15,249 bases of DNA from CAZQCV01 sp964591665 (lineage in GTDB: Bacteria; Patescibacteriota; Minisyncoccia; Phycocordibacterales; UBA9973). Location: contig CAZQCV010000014.1 of the NCBI GenBank assembly GCA_964591665.1, positions 1 through 15,249 of the forward strand, given 5' to 3'. How positions within the stretch are numbered: the first letter of the stretch is position 1; each line of letters opens with the position of its first letter. The notes beneath the pieces were generated by a model. The model was not told the DNA's origin. It saw nothing but the letters and a program-made list of their open reading frames with translations, and made no database searches. Position numbers and translations under genes: made by a program. Positions 6,949 to 14,318 of this stretch are shown here, piece after piece.

Positions 6949-8355
6949 ATGTGGAAAATCAGACTTGCAGCAGTACTTATCCTCATCGGTGGCGCCCTAC
7001 TTGGGTTTTTTGCACTCCATGAAGACTTTGCGCCTCGGTTCGGTATCAAAGTCCCAGCATTTGTAGAGAAATTCTCATACAAACTTGGACTTGATCTTTC
7101 AGGTGGTACACACTTGGTATATCGGGCAGATGTTTCAAAAATAGAAAAGAGTCAAGTGCCGAGCGCTATGGCATCACTTCGTGATGTGATAGAACGACGC
7201 ATTAATATCTTTGGTGTGTCCGAACCAGTTATTCAGACACAAAATGGGTCATTTACTAACCAGGGCGAGGAACGTCTTACTGTCGATCTTCCTGGAGTAA
7301 CAGATGTTAAACAGGCTGTGGCACTTATTGGGCAAACACCACTTTTGGAATTCAAGGTTGAACGTCCAGATGGTGCAGAAAAAGATGCACTTGTGAAAAA
7401 AGCAAAAGAGGCAGCGCAAACAATTGTTGTTGACGGTAGTACTGCAACCATCACTCTTGATGATCCATACTACGTTGCTTCTGATCTTACGGGTCGTTAT
7501 CTAGAAAAAGCACAACTTGAATTTGATCAATCTACACACGCACCTGTTATTTCACTTCAATTTAATAACGAAGGAGCTGCGCTTTTTGAAAAATTAACAA
7601 AAGAAAATGTGGGAAAGACTATCGCTATTTATCTTGATGGTTCACCACTTTCAACACCAGTTGTTCGCGAGGCAATCACTGGTGGACGCGCACAAATCTC
7701 TGGAACATTTACTGCACAAGAAGCAAAAACACTTGTAGGTCGCTTGAACTCTGGTGCCCTTCCTGTTCCTATTGAACTTGTTTCAACAACAACTATTGGT
7801 CCATCACTTGGAACACAAGCAGTTAAAGCAGGTGTTATGGCAGGACTTATTGGTCTTCTTGCAATTATCGGGTTCTTGATACTTTGGTATCGTCTACCAG
7901 GTGTTATTGCTTCTGTGTCGCTTATTGTGTATGCGGTGATTGTACTTAGCATCTTCAAACTCTTTAATGTAGTGCTTTCTGCTGCAGGTATTGCTGGATT
8001 TATCATCTCTATTGGCACTGCGGTGGATGCAAACATCCTTATCTTTGAACGCATGAAAGAAGAGGTTCGCAGCGGCCGTGGTATTGCTGACGCTATGCGA
8101 GCTGGGTTTGATCGTGCGTGGTCTTCTATTTTTGACTCAAACTTTACAACACTCGGTACGGCAGTTATTCTCTTTTGGCTCGGTGTTTCTGTTATCAAAG
8201 GTTTTGCACTTACCCTTATCATAGGTATTCTCGCATCACTCTTTTCTGCATATGTTGTTACTCGGATTTTCTTGTACTCATTTGGTACTCCGAAAACAAA
8301 CAAATTTACTGGATTTCTCTTTGGTAGCGGTATGTCGTCCGCTCGTGGAAAATAA
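6949..8355 (+). CDS. secD: Protein translocase subunit SecD
   Basis: SecD, with SecF, is an RND-like auxiliary to SecYEG that uses the ion gradient to complete protein export. The 468-residue protein has an N-terminal membrane segment (about 4-24), the P1 motif LGLDLSGGTHLVY, the segment RRINIFGVSEPVIQ, and an extracytoplasmic region ending in SGALPVPIELVS and GPSLG. Five C-terminal membrane segments include GTAVDANILIFERMKEE. D360 in that motif corresponds to the Asp needed for ion coupling. DSNFTTLGTAVI is also typical. The reading frame extends upstream to a TTG at 6916, but MWKIRLAAVLILIGGALLG at the ATG 6949 is the normal start. It is shorter than E. coli SecD (about 615 residues), mainly in the periplasmic part, as in many small genomes. 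It is followed 14 bases later by secF. Confidence 0.96.
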   Translation: MWKIRLAAVLILIGGALLGFFALHEDFAPRFGIKVPAFVEKFSYKLGLDLSGGTHLVYRADVSKIEKSQVPSAMASLRDVIERRINIFGVSEPVIQTQNGSFTNQGEERLTVDLPGVTDVKQAVALIGQTPLLEFKVERPDGAEKDALVKKAKEAAQTIVVDGSTATITLDDPYYVASDLTGRYLEKAQLEFDQSTHAPVISLQFNNEGAALFEKLTKENVGKTIAIYLDGSPLSTPVVREAITGGRAQISGTFTAQEAKTLVGRLNSGALPVPIELVSTTTIGPSLGTQAVKAGVMAGLIGLLAIIGFLILWYRLPGVIASVSLIVYAVIVLSIFKLFNVVLSAAGIAGFIISIGTAVDANILIFERMKEEVRSGRGIADAMRAGFDRAWSSIFDSNFTTLGTAVILFWLGVSVIKGFALTLIIGILASLFSAYVVTRIFLYSFGTPKTNKFTGFLFGSGMSSARGK

Positions 8356-8369
8356 TATTCTGTCTTAAT

Positions 8370-9266
8370 ATGTTTGTCATAAAATACAAAAACATTTTTC
8401 TTGGAATCTCAATGCTTATCGTTGGCGCGTCGATTCTCGCTACGATCGTCTTTGGTGTTCGCATTGGTATTGATTTTAAAGGAGGATCACAATTGGAAAT
8501 TACATATCCAGAATCTCGTCCTGAACAAGTCACGGTTGAGGACACCGTGGCGAAACTAGGACTCACTCCAGTGCACGTCCAGTCTGTAGGTGATAAAGGT
8601 TATAGTATCAAAACACAGGCAATCGATGAAAAACAACATGAAGCCCTTGTTGCCGCGCTTGCGCTCAACGGTTCTAAAGTAGAAGAGGTTTCATTCAACT
8701 CTATTGGTCCATCTGTTGGTACTGAGCTTACTCGTAAAGCGCTTATTGCAATTGTTATTGTTATCATCTGGATTGTACTCTATATTGCGTTTGCTTTTCG
8801 TAAGGTTTCACAACCTGTTGCTTCATGGAAATACGGAGTTATTGCGATTGCGACATTGGTTCATGATATCGCTATTCCTACAGGGCTCTTTGCTATCCTT
8901 GGGAAACTTCAGGGTACAGAACTCGATGTACTCTTTGTGACCGCATTGCTTACAGTGCTTGGACTTTCTGTTTCAGATACTATTGTGGTGTTTGATCGTA
9001 TTCGAGAGAATATTAAAAAACATCATGGCGATACGTTTGAAAGTATTGTGGGCCGAAGTATTAAGGAAACATTTACACGTTCAATAAGTACATCACTGAC
9101 GGTAATTCTTGCACTCCTTGCACTGTATCTTTTTGGTCCAGTTACTACAAAAGATTTTGCACTCGTGCTTATTACTGGTATGTTTTTTGGAACATATTCA
9201 TCTATTTTTGTCGCGTCACCACTTCTCGTCACACTAGAGAAATGGCAATCAAAAAAGAAGAAATAA
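8370..9266 (+). CDS. secF: Protein translocase subunit SecF
   Basis: This is the partner of SecD in the SecDF export accessory complex. The 298-residue protein has the N-terminal membrane segment, GIDFKGGSQLEI just outside it, then NSIGPSVGTELTRKA leading into five membrane segments. The signature LTVLGLSVSDTIVVFDRIRE contains D203, the expected ion-coupling Asp, and is followed by the conserved SIKETFTRSISTSLT. It ends in a lysine-rich cytoplasmic tail (WQSKKKK). It shares a transcript with secD and is closed by a strong palindromic terminator 4 bases after the stop codon. No ribosome binding site is visible before the ATG. Confidence 0.96.
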   Translation: MFVIKYKNIFLGISMLIVGASILATIVFGVRIGIDFKGGSQLEITYPESRPEQVTVEDTVAKLGLTPVHVQSVGDKGYSIKTQAIDEKQHEALVAALALNGSKVEEVSFNSIGPSVGTELTRKALIAIVIVIIWIVLYIAFAFRKVSQPVASWKYGVIAIATLVHDIAIPTGLFAILGKLQGTELDVLFVTALLTVLGLSVSDTIVVFDRIRENIKKHHGDTFESIVGRSIKETFTRSISTSLTVILALLALYLFGPVTTKDFALVLITGMFFGTYSSIFVASPLLVTLEKWQSKKKK

Positions 9267-9270
9267 AGAT

Positions 9271-9304
9271 ACTAAAAAACACCTCGTACGAGGTGTTTTT
9301 TAGT
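9271..9304 (+). terminator. Perfect palindromic (bidirectional) terminator after secF
   Basis: The 34 bases are exactly self-complementary, with the core ACACCTCGTACGAGGTGT (9279-9296) flanked by an A-run on the left and a T-run on the right. As RNA it folds into a hairpin of up to 15 bp with a 4-base loop, followed by a T-tract on either strand. It starts 4 bases after the secF stop and separates secDF from the lemA unit. Confidence 0.9.
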
Positions 9305-9326
9305 AATATGAGATTGTCTGCTTGTA

Positions 9327-9335
9327 TGGTATACT
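9327..9335 (+). promoter_or_regulatory. Extended -10 promoter upstream of lemA
   Basis: TGGTATACT has the TGn extension and a TATACT hexamer at 9330-9335. Transcription should begin near 9342, leaving a leader of about 26 bases before the ATG at 9368. This is the one strong -10 in the window that is not directly against its start codon. Confidence 0.6.
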
Positions 9336-9349
9336 ACTATGTATAGTAG
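9334..9349. repeat. Inverted repeat overlapping the lemA promoter and start site
   Basis: CTACTAT (9334-9340) and ATAGTAG (9343-9349) are perfect inverted arms with a 2-base spacer. The repeat begins inside the -10 hexamer and covers the predicted +1, where a dimeric repressor would block initiation. It is AT-rich and short, so chance is possible, and no regulator gene is next to it. Confidence 0.35.
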
Positions 9350-9367
9350 ATAAGATAACAATATATT

Positions 9368-9952
9368 ATGGAAAATCAAACAAATTCTTTCTTACAAAAT
9401 AATAAAAAGACACTTATTATTGTAGCAGTCATTGCTGTTGTCATTGTTTGGATAGTGAGTGTATATAATGGTTTTGCTTCTGGCAATCAGGCAGTATCTG
9501 CAAGTTGGGCACAAATTGATACACAACTCCAGCGTAGATTTGATCTTGTGCCGAATCTTGTTGAAACGGTGAAAGGTAACGCAAAACAAGAACAAGAAGT
9601 ATTTGGTAAAATTGCAGATGCTCGTTCAAAATACGCAGGTGCAACTACGCAAGATGCTAAAGTTCAAGCAGCTGGGGAATATGAGTCGGCTCTTAGTAGA
9701 TTGCTCGTTATCACAGAGAATTATCCGCAACTTCAGTCTTCAGAAGCATATAAGAGGCTCATGGTACAACTCGAGGGAACCGAAAACCGTATTGCAGTAG
9801 CTCGTAAAGATTATAATGATGTTGTAGCTTCTTGGAATGCTCGGGTCGCTCGTTTTCCGGGTATTATTGTTGCAAAAATATTTGGATTCACTCCGAAGAC
9901 GTATTTCCAAGTAGATGAAGCGGCAAAAGCAAATCCAACGGTTAAGTTTTAA
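9368..9952 (+). CDS. lemA: LemA family protein
   Basis: This is a 194-residue protein with one N-terminal membrane segment (about residues 15-33) and an alpha-helical, mainly extracytoplasmic domain. The family pattern is clear: VSASWAQIDTQLQRRFDLVP with NLVETVKG following, then ENYPQLQSSEAYKRLMVQLE, GTENRIAVARKDYND, and the C-terminal FPGIIVAKIFGFTPKTYFQ. The biochemical role of LemA is not well established. It is repeatedly found next to TPM-domain proteins and HtpX-type proteases, exactly as here, which points to membrane stress or quality control. The start is preceded by an AT-rich leader without a ribosome binding site. The TPM gene begins 6 bases after its stop. Confidence 0.94.
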   Translation: MENQTNSFLQNNKKTLIIVAVIAVVIVWIVSVYNGFASGNQAVSASWAQIDTQLQRRFDLVPNLVETVKGNAKQEQEVFGKIADARSKYAGATTQDAKVQAAGEYESALSRLLVITENYPQLQSSEAYKRLMVQLEGTENRIAVARKDYNDVVASWNARVARFPGIIVAKIFGFTPKTYFQVDEAAKANPTVKF

Positions 9953-9958
9953 TTGCGT

Positions 9959-10840
9959 ATGATGAGAATTATCTCAAACATATTTCTCATCATGATCACA
10001 CTCTTTCTTTTTGGAAAGAGTGTTTTGGCCTATTCTTCACCAGGGATGCCGACTGGTTTTGTAAATGATTTTGCAAATGTACTTAAACCGGAGGAAAAAT
10101 CTGCTCTCGAAACTAAACTGCAGAATTTTAAAAATGAAACATCGAATGAGATTGTGGTAGTTACTGTAACAACACTTGCAGGTGATCCGATTGATACGTA
10201 TGCGAATACGTTGTTTCGTGAATGGGGAATAGGTGGCAAAGAACACAACAATGGTATTTTAGTTCTTGCCGCAATTGAAGACAGAAAAATGCGCATTGAA
10301 GTTGGCTATGGTCTCGAAGGGGCGATGCCCGACCTACTTACCAAACAGATTCAAGATGCTGATATCACTCCATTGTTTAAAAATAAAGAATATGGGGCAG
10401 GTCTCACGAAAGGTGTTGATTCACTCATCGCTGCAACAAAAGGAGAATATGAAGCACCAAAACAAACAAAAAAGTCTTTTCCACTCGAATTAATCATGCT
10501 TGGCATCTTTATGGGAGGACAAATCCTTATTTCTGTTTTGGCACCTACTAAATCCTGGTGGCTCGGTGGCGTAATCGGCGGTGGCGCTGGTGCTATTGCT
10601 GGGGTTGTTCTCAAGTCCTTATTCCTCGGGGGACTATTTGCTGTTGGTGGTATTGGCCTCGGGCTTTTGCTTGATTGGTTTGTCTCAAAAAGTTATGAGA
10701 AAAAAGGTGGTAGAGATGACTTTTGGAATAGAGGAGGACTATGGGGAACTGGTGGTTCTTCGTGGGGTGGCTCAGGTGGTGGATTTGGAGGTTTCGGTGG
10801 AGGATCTTCTGGTGGTGGAGGATCGAGTAGTAGTTGGTAA
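9959..10840 (+). CDS. TPM-domain (YgcG-like) membrane protein with Gly-rich tail
   Basis: The 293-residue protein begins with a signal peptide or membrane segment (about residues 4-22). It continues with a TPM domain: GFVNDFANVLKPEEKSALE, EIVVVTVTTLAGDPIDTYA, NNGILVLAAIEDRKMRIEVG and YGLEGAMPDLLTK. After a linker there are two or three membrane segments (about 178-240), then a tail of glycines and serines (GGFGGFGGGSSGGGGSSSSW) that is usual in YgcG/LemA-cluster proteins. The domain is exposed outside the membrane, and in relatives it has been linked to photosystem repair or phosphatase activity. Its role here is unknown. The frame also allows a TTG at 9953, and two ATGs at 9959 and 9962 are more likely starts. 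It is probably co-transcribed with lemA. Confidence 0.92.
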   Translation: MMRIISNIFLIMITLFLFGKSVLAYSSPGMPTGFVNDFANVLKPEEKSALETKLQNFKNETSNEIVVVTVTTLAGDPIDTYANTLFREWGIGGKEHNNGILVLAAIEDRKMRIEVGYGLEGAMPDLLTKQIQDADITPLFKNKEYGAGLTKGVDSLIAATKGEYEAPKQTKKSFPLELIMLGIFMGGQILISVLAPTKSWWLGGVIGGGAGAIAGVVLKSLFLGGLFAVGGIGLGLLLDWFVSKSYEKKGGRDDFWNRGGLWGTGGSSWGGSGGGFGGFGGGSSGGGGSSSSW

Positions 10841-10846
10841 ATTTTT

Positions 10847-10855
10847 TGCTATACT
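10847..10855 (+). promoter_or_regulatory. Extended -10 promoter, predicted leaderless start for htpX
   Basis: TGCTATACT (hexamer 10850-10855) ends exactly 6 bases before the ATG at 10862, so the A of the ATG is the expected +1. The same nonamer occurs before the gene at 528. It lies in the 21-base gap after the TPM gene, so htpX can be expressed independently of lemA. Confidence 0.65.
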
Positions 10856-10861
10856 ATATCT

Positions 10862-11725
10862 ATGGAATCACAATATTTAATGCAACAAAAAACAAAAAAC
10901 GTTACACGCACTTGGACCCTTATGGGTTTGGTTGGTATTGCTGTTATCGCGCTCGGTTGGCTACTTTCTGGATACCTTGGTGACGCTCGTTACCTTAATT
11001 ATTTTGTTATCTTTGCGATACTTCAAAACATTATTGCATACTGGTTTTCTGATAAAATCGCTCTTGCAACCAGTGGGGCAAAACTTGCAACTGAAAGTGA
11101 ATACCCAACACTTTGGAGCGCTGTTCGTGCTGTGCAACAAAAGACTGGTACAAAAATGCCACGTGTGTATGTTATTGAAGATGATGCTCCAAATGCATTT
11201 GCAACTGGTCGCAATGAAGACAATGCTGCGATTGCTGCTACAACGGGTATCCTCTCTGTACTCTCGCCGGAAGAACTTGAAGGCGTTATCGCTCATGAGT
11301 TCGGACATATTCAGAACAAAGATATTTTGGTAAATACGATCGTCGTTGTACTTGTTGGCTTTTTGTCATTACTTGCACAAATGTTTGTCCGTACGCAATT
11401 TCGTAGCGATGAAAATCGTGGTGGAAGTATCGTCCTTGGTCTCGTCGGGGCACTTGTTGCGCCACTCGTGGGTACACTTATCCAGCTTGCAATCTCACGC
11501 AAACGAGAATTTCTTGCAGATGCAACAGGAGCGATAACTACTGGTCATCCAGAGGCTCTTGCTCGAGCGCTTGAAAAAATTAATCAATACAATAAACCGC
11601 TGCTTCATGTAAATCAAGCAACGGCTCATATGTTTATTGCAAATCCTTTTGGGAAGGTGAGATCACTTTTTATGACACACCCTCCTGTTGAAGATCGGGT
11701 TAAAGCACTTCTTAATAAAAACTGA
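10862..11725 (+). CDS. htpX: HtpX-family membrane zinc metalloprotease
   Basis: HtpX (M48 family) is a membrane-bound zinc endoprotease that degrades misfolded membrane proteins. The 287-residue protein has two N-terminal membrane segments (about 18-37 and 43-62), then MPRVYVIEDDAPNAFATGRN and AAIAATTGIL. The zinc site is H145-E146-F147-G148-H149 with E216 (REFLADATGA) as third ligand. Two hydrophobic segments lie between these elements. The C-terminal THPPVEDRVKAL is a family hallmark. All catalytic residues are present and the length is normal, so it should be active. It follows lemA and the TPM gene, and has its own promoter. Confidence 0.96.
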   Translation: MESQYLMQQKTKNVTRTWTLMGLVGIAVIALGWLLSGYLGDARYLNYFVIFAILQNIIAYWFSDKIALATSGAKLATESEYPTLWSAVRAVQQKTGTKMPRVYVIEDDAPNAFATGRNEDNAAIAATTGILSVLSPEELEGVIAHEFGHIQNKDILVNTIVVVLVGFLSLLAQMFVRTQFRSDENRGGSIVLGLVGALVAPLVGTLIQLAISRKREFLADATGAITTGHPEALARALEKINQYNKPLLHVNQATAHMFIANPFGKVRSLFMTHPPVEDRVKALLNKN

Positions 11726-11933
11726 TTACTTTGTCGTTGGACTAGTTGTTTCTGGACGGATCTGGACCATCTGTGCGTTTACGCTCCCTGAGATCTTCCG
11801 TATCACTTTTGGTTGTCACCATGTGCCGAATATATCCATATACTGGTTTTGTATACGTATGAACAAGCGCATGAAGTCCTGTTTCGTCCCCAGATAAGTA
11901 TAAGGCAATATTTTTCTCATCATCGTATGGCAT
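11726..11933 (-). pseudogene. Remnant of an ECF-type sigma-70 factor
   Basis: A minus-strand ATG at 11933 opens a 63-codon frame (stop at 11742). Its residues 6-48, including EKNIALYLSGDETGLHALVH and TYTKPVYGYIRH up to DTEDL, look like region 2 of an ECF sigma factor. The pattern is an acidic start, a YLxGDexAL helix, and the KPVYxYxxxxV helix before the (A/T)EDL that binds core polymerase. After TEDL the expected V-Q-(D/E)-x-F continuation and the whole region 4 are absent. Shifting frame at about 11791 leads through QMVQIRPETTSPTTK to a TAA at 11726-11728, just beyond the htpX stop, so an internal deletion with a frameshift is likely. A promoter is still present upstream. A small functional protein cannot be excluded. 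Confidence 0.6.
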
Positions 11934-11940
11934 GGTCCCT

Positions 11941-11946
11941 ATAATA
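11941..11946 (-). promoter_or_regulatory. -10 element of the sigma-factor remnant
   Basis: On the minus strand TATTAT ends 7 bases before the ATG at 11933, and a second hexamer, TATACT, lies just upstream (11951-11946). Read on the plus strand, the same bases contain TATAAT (11940-11945) and TATACT (11949-11954), so a divergent promoter for the PLD gene with a leader of about 45 bases is also possible. Confidence 0.4.
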
Positions 11947-11980
11947 GTATACTTTATTCTGTCTTATTGCTATCTTCATA

Positions 11981-11989
11981 TGGTATTAT
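11981..11989 (+). promoter_or_regulatory. Possible extended -10 promoter of the PLD-family gene
   Basis: TGGTATTAT has a TGn extension and the hexamer TATTAT (11984-11989). It leaves 4 bases to the ATG at 11994 and 10 bases to the in-frame ATG at 12000. An alternative hexamer, TATAAA (11987-11992), would put the ATG at 12000 seven bases away. Confidence 0.4.
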
Positions 11990-11993
11990 AAAT

Positions 11994-13046
11994 ATGGGTA
12001 TGTCGACTCTTTCTCCACAATTTGCTATATACGCAAAAACCACAGATGCCTGGGATGCTATGTTTGATGCCTGCCAGAAAGCAAAAAAATCAATATACAT
12101 AGAAATGTATATTGTGGTAGACATAAAAGACACGCATGATTTTATTTCACTTTTTTGTCAAAAAGCAAAACTTGGTGTTCATGTTGTGTTATTGCTCGAT
12201 GCGTGGGGCAGTCGAAAGCTTTCTTCTCGTGACCGTCGAGAACTTCGAGATGCTGGGGTAGAAATTAGATTTTTTATTAAGTGGTTTAGTTTTATTCACC
12301 GCAAGTTAATTATAATTGACGATACGATTGTTTTTGTTGGTGGTGTAAATTTACAACCAAAAGCAGTAGCTTGGTTTGATTTAGTTGTTAGAATTACACA
12401 TGGACCAACGATGCAATTCAAAAAGATGTTTGCAAGAACATACCAAATGACAAAAGGGGAGAATCCGCTCCTGCTTGATTTTTTATTACATCCGGATCGA
12501 GAAACACTTGGGTTGCAGATTATTGATCATGTACCTGTCTTGCGATATTTTAAACTTCGTTCGTATTTAACCGCTAAACTCCAAGCTGCACAAACTAGAG
12601 TTGTCTTTACCACTCCGTATCTTGTTCCCCCTACTTGGTTTAGCGAAATAATTCATGATCTTTTAAAACGTGGTGTTGAAGTTGTTTTCTTGCTTCCTTC
12701 CTGGACTGATTCAATTATAATCAGGCGCATCAACCCTTACTACGCAACTAAATATTCAAAGTTGGGAGCAAAAATTTATATCTCGCAGTCCATGAACCAC
12801 GCAAAAGCGATGCTTGTCGATAACAAAGAGGGGATGATTGGTTCTGGTAACATAGATAACTTGTCATTTGATATCAATAGCGAAATAGGTGTCTTCTTTG
12901 ATGATGAACGAGCTGTTGCATGCTTAACCAGAATCTTTGACACATGGGAAAAAGAATCAATTTTGTATACTCCTGATGAGCACGGTTTGAGGTGGTATCA
13001 TAAACTACTCTTACCGATTTTGTGGATCTTGAAGCCAGTGCTATAA
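11994..13046 (+). CDS. Phospholipase D superfamily protein, cardiolipin synthase-like
   Basis: The 350-residue protein carries two HKD motifs and is therefore a complete two-domain PLD enzyme. The first is H-R-K-L-I-I-I-D followed by GGVNL, and the second is H-A-K-A-M-L-V-D followed by GSGNID. Each supplies one His to the single active site. Additional cardiolipin-synthase features are SIYIEMYIVVDIKD near the N-terminus, FTTPYLVPP before the second domain, and NSEIGVFF near the end. There is no N-terminal membrane pair, as in ClsB-type enzymes. Only the last 20 residues are hydrophobic. The likely reaction is transphosphatidylation to make or remodel cardiolipin, but other phosphodiesters are possible. 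In-frame starts exist at TTG 11967, ATG 11994 and ATG 12000, and the two ATGs fit the -10 element best. It converges on the MFS gene with 4 bases between the stop codons. Confidence 0.92.
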   Translation: MGMSTLSPQFAIYAKTTDAWDAMFDACQKAKKSIYIEMYIVVDIKDTHDFISLFCQKAKLGVHVVLLLDAWGSRKLSSRDRRELRDAGVEIRFFIKWFSFIHRKLIIIDDTIVFVGGVNLQPKAVAWFDLVVRITHGPTMQFKKMFARTYQMTKGENPLLLDFLLHPDRETLGLQIIDHVPVLRYFKLRSYLTAKLQAAQTRVVFTTPYLVPPTWFSEIIHDLLKRGVEVVFLLPSWTDSIIIRRINPYYATKYSKLGAKIYISQSMNHAKAMLVDNKEGMIGSGNIDNLSFDINSEIGVFFDDERAVACLTRIFDTWEKESILYTPDEHGLRWYHKLLLPILWILKPVL

Positions 13047-13061
13047 AGTTTTAAACTTTAT
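13043..13061. repeat. Palindrome spanning two convergent stop codons
   Basis: ATAAAGTTTTAAACTTTAT has perfect 9-base arms around one base. It contains the TAA of the PLD gene (13044-13046) and, on the other strand, the TAA of the MFS gene (13051-13053). The arms are almost all A/T and the loop would be tight, so if it is a shared bidirectional terminator it is a weak one. Confidence 0.4.
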
Positions 13062-14286
13062 GCCTCGGGTGTCGAACTCTTTCAGGTGTAGATGCAGATG
13101 TATCTTGCCACGTAGTCTTCATCATAATGAGACAAAAGATCCATGTCAGAAAAAGAAAGACGGATGCCAGAACAATTGTCCACGTCCCTCCGACAATCCA
13201 AAAAACAAATCCAGCAAAAACAGGACCGATGGCCCATCCGAGATCTTCTGCCAGTGTAAGTACTCCTGCGATTAGTCCATCGTTTGCGTGATCTTTGTCG
13301 AGTGCGTGGAGCCATGACCAGAGCGAAAGGTCTGCAATCTCTTCTCCGGTTGTTGCAAGGAATCCAAAGACTAAAAACAACCAGTTAAAGTTAAATCCTG
13401 TAAACATTCCAGCAATAGCAAAGAGCAAAAGCCCAAAAAATATAAATGTCCGCTTGTTTCCGCGATCAACTAATGTACCCAAAATATATCCAAGTACAAC
13501 TACCGCGAAATCAAATATTCCAAGACCGATAGTGAACGCCCCAGTCATGGCTTCGTTCGCTATAACAATCGGGACCACGAACCAAATAGTTGCATAAAAA
13601 ATAGCACTGGTGATATTAAACACGAACAGCATTGAACTCGCAGGGTTTAATTTCTTCATTGCTTGGAGTATTTCATGGAGATAATTACGCCGAACATAAT
13701 AAAAATGTGTATCTAATTTCTTCTCAACATGGACACTTTCATTTTCTTTTGGAGAAAAATAGATTGCAATCAATGTCATCATCATAACGACTAGGATAAT
13801 CATACCACTGATTTTTATATCAAGTGTCAGTGCGATAGGTAGTGCAAATGTAGACAAGACGATTCCGATAGAACCAAAAACATCTTTGAATGACATAAAT
13901 TTCCCCGCTGCACTTTTAGGTGCTTGTGAGAGCATGTATGCATTTATTCCAGGAGTGAAAAACAGCCAACCGAAAATAGAAAGACTAAGTGTCAGTATAT
14001 ATGCAAATACAGAAAAGCCAGAGAGCAACGCAATTGCTGCAACGATGAAAGCAATTGTAGTTACCATGAGTAGCCGTCGATATCCATATCTGTCCAGAAG
14101 TTTGCCAGCGGGTACATCGCAGAGCATCTGTATGAGTGACGCACCACCAATCAGTAACCCTACTGCCCATACAGGGAAGACTCGTTCACCGAACACTGGC
14201 ATCAAAACATAGTGAAGCCCAGCTCCAAATTTGAAAAGAATAAGAAATATCCAGAATGGAATGAATTTGAAAAAGACTTTACGCAT
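13051..14286 (-). CDS. Major facilitator superfamily transporter
   Basis: The 411-residue protein has about 12 hydrophobic segments in two six-helix halves separated by a charged loop (SPKENESVHVEKKLDTHF...). The MFS signature after the second helix is recognisable as AGKLLDRYGYRRLL (family GxLaDrxGrrxxl), with an equivalent GTLVDRGNKR in the second half. Acidic residues sit inside the late membrane region (TTGEEIADLSLW, TLAEDLGWAIGP). The substrate cannot be read from sequence. Drug efflux or sugar/nucleoside transport are both possible. The frame opens with GTG at 14301, and the ATG at 14286 just before the first helix is the more usual choice. It lies 32 bases downstream of the phosphoribosyltransferase-like gene on the same strand, so a two-gene operon is likely. 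Confidence 0.85.
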   Translation of the reverse strand: MRKVFFKFIPFWIFLILFKFGAGLHYVLMPVFGERVFPVWAVGLLIGGASLIQMLCDVPAGKLLDRYGYRRLLMVTTIAFIVAAIALLSGFSVFAYILTLSLSIFGWLFFTPGINAYMLSQAPKSAAGKFMSFKDVFGSIGIVLSTFALPIALTLDIKISGMIILVVMMMTLIAIYFSPKENESVHVEKKLDTHFYYVRRNYLHEILQAMKKLNPASSMLFVFNITSAIFYATIWFVVPIVIANEAMTGAFTIGLGIFDFAVVVLGYILGTLVDRGNKRTFIFFGLLLFAIAGMFTGFNFNWLFLVFGFLATTGEEIADLSLWSWLHALDKDHANDGLIAGVLTLAEDLGWAIGPVFAGFVFWIVGGTWTIVLASVFLFLTWIFCLIMMKTTWQDTSASTPERVRHPRHKV

Positions 14287-14318
14287 GGATTGATTAGTCA
14301 CTTGGTTATTAGTGGTCC

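Noticed and set aside
7629..8303. 224-codon open frame on the minus strand
   Set aside because: It lies entirely inside secD in antisense. The predicted peptide is rich in Ser, Thr, Pro and Arg without any recognisable domain, and secD is strongly supported.
10581..10880. 99-codon plus-strand frame in the Gly-rich tail region
   Set aside because: It is a shifted frame of the TPM gene. The Val/Gly-rich peptide arises from the repetitive GGN codons.
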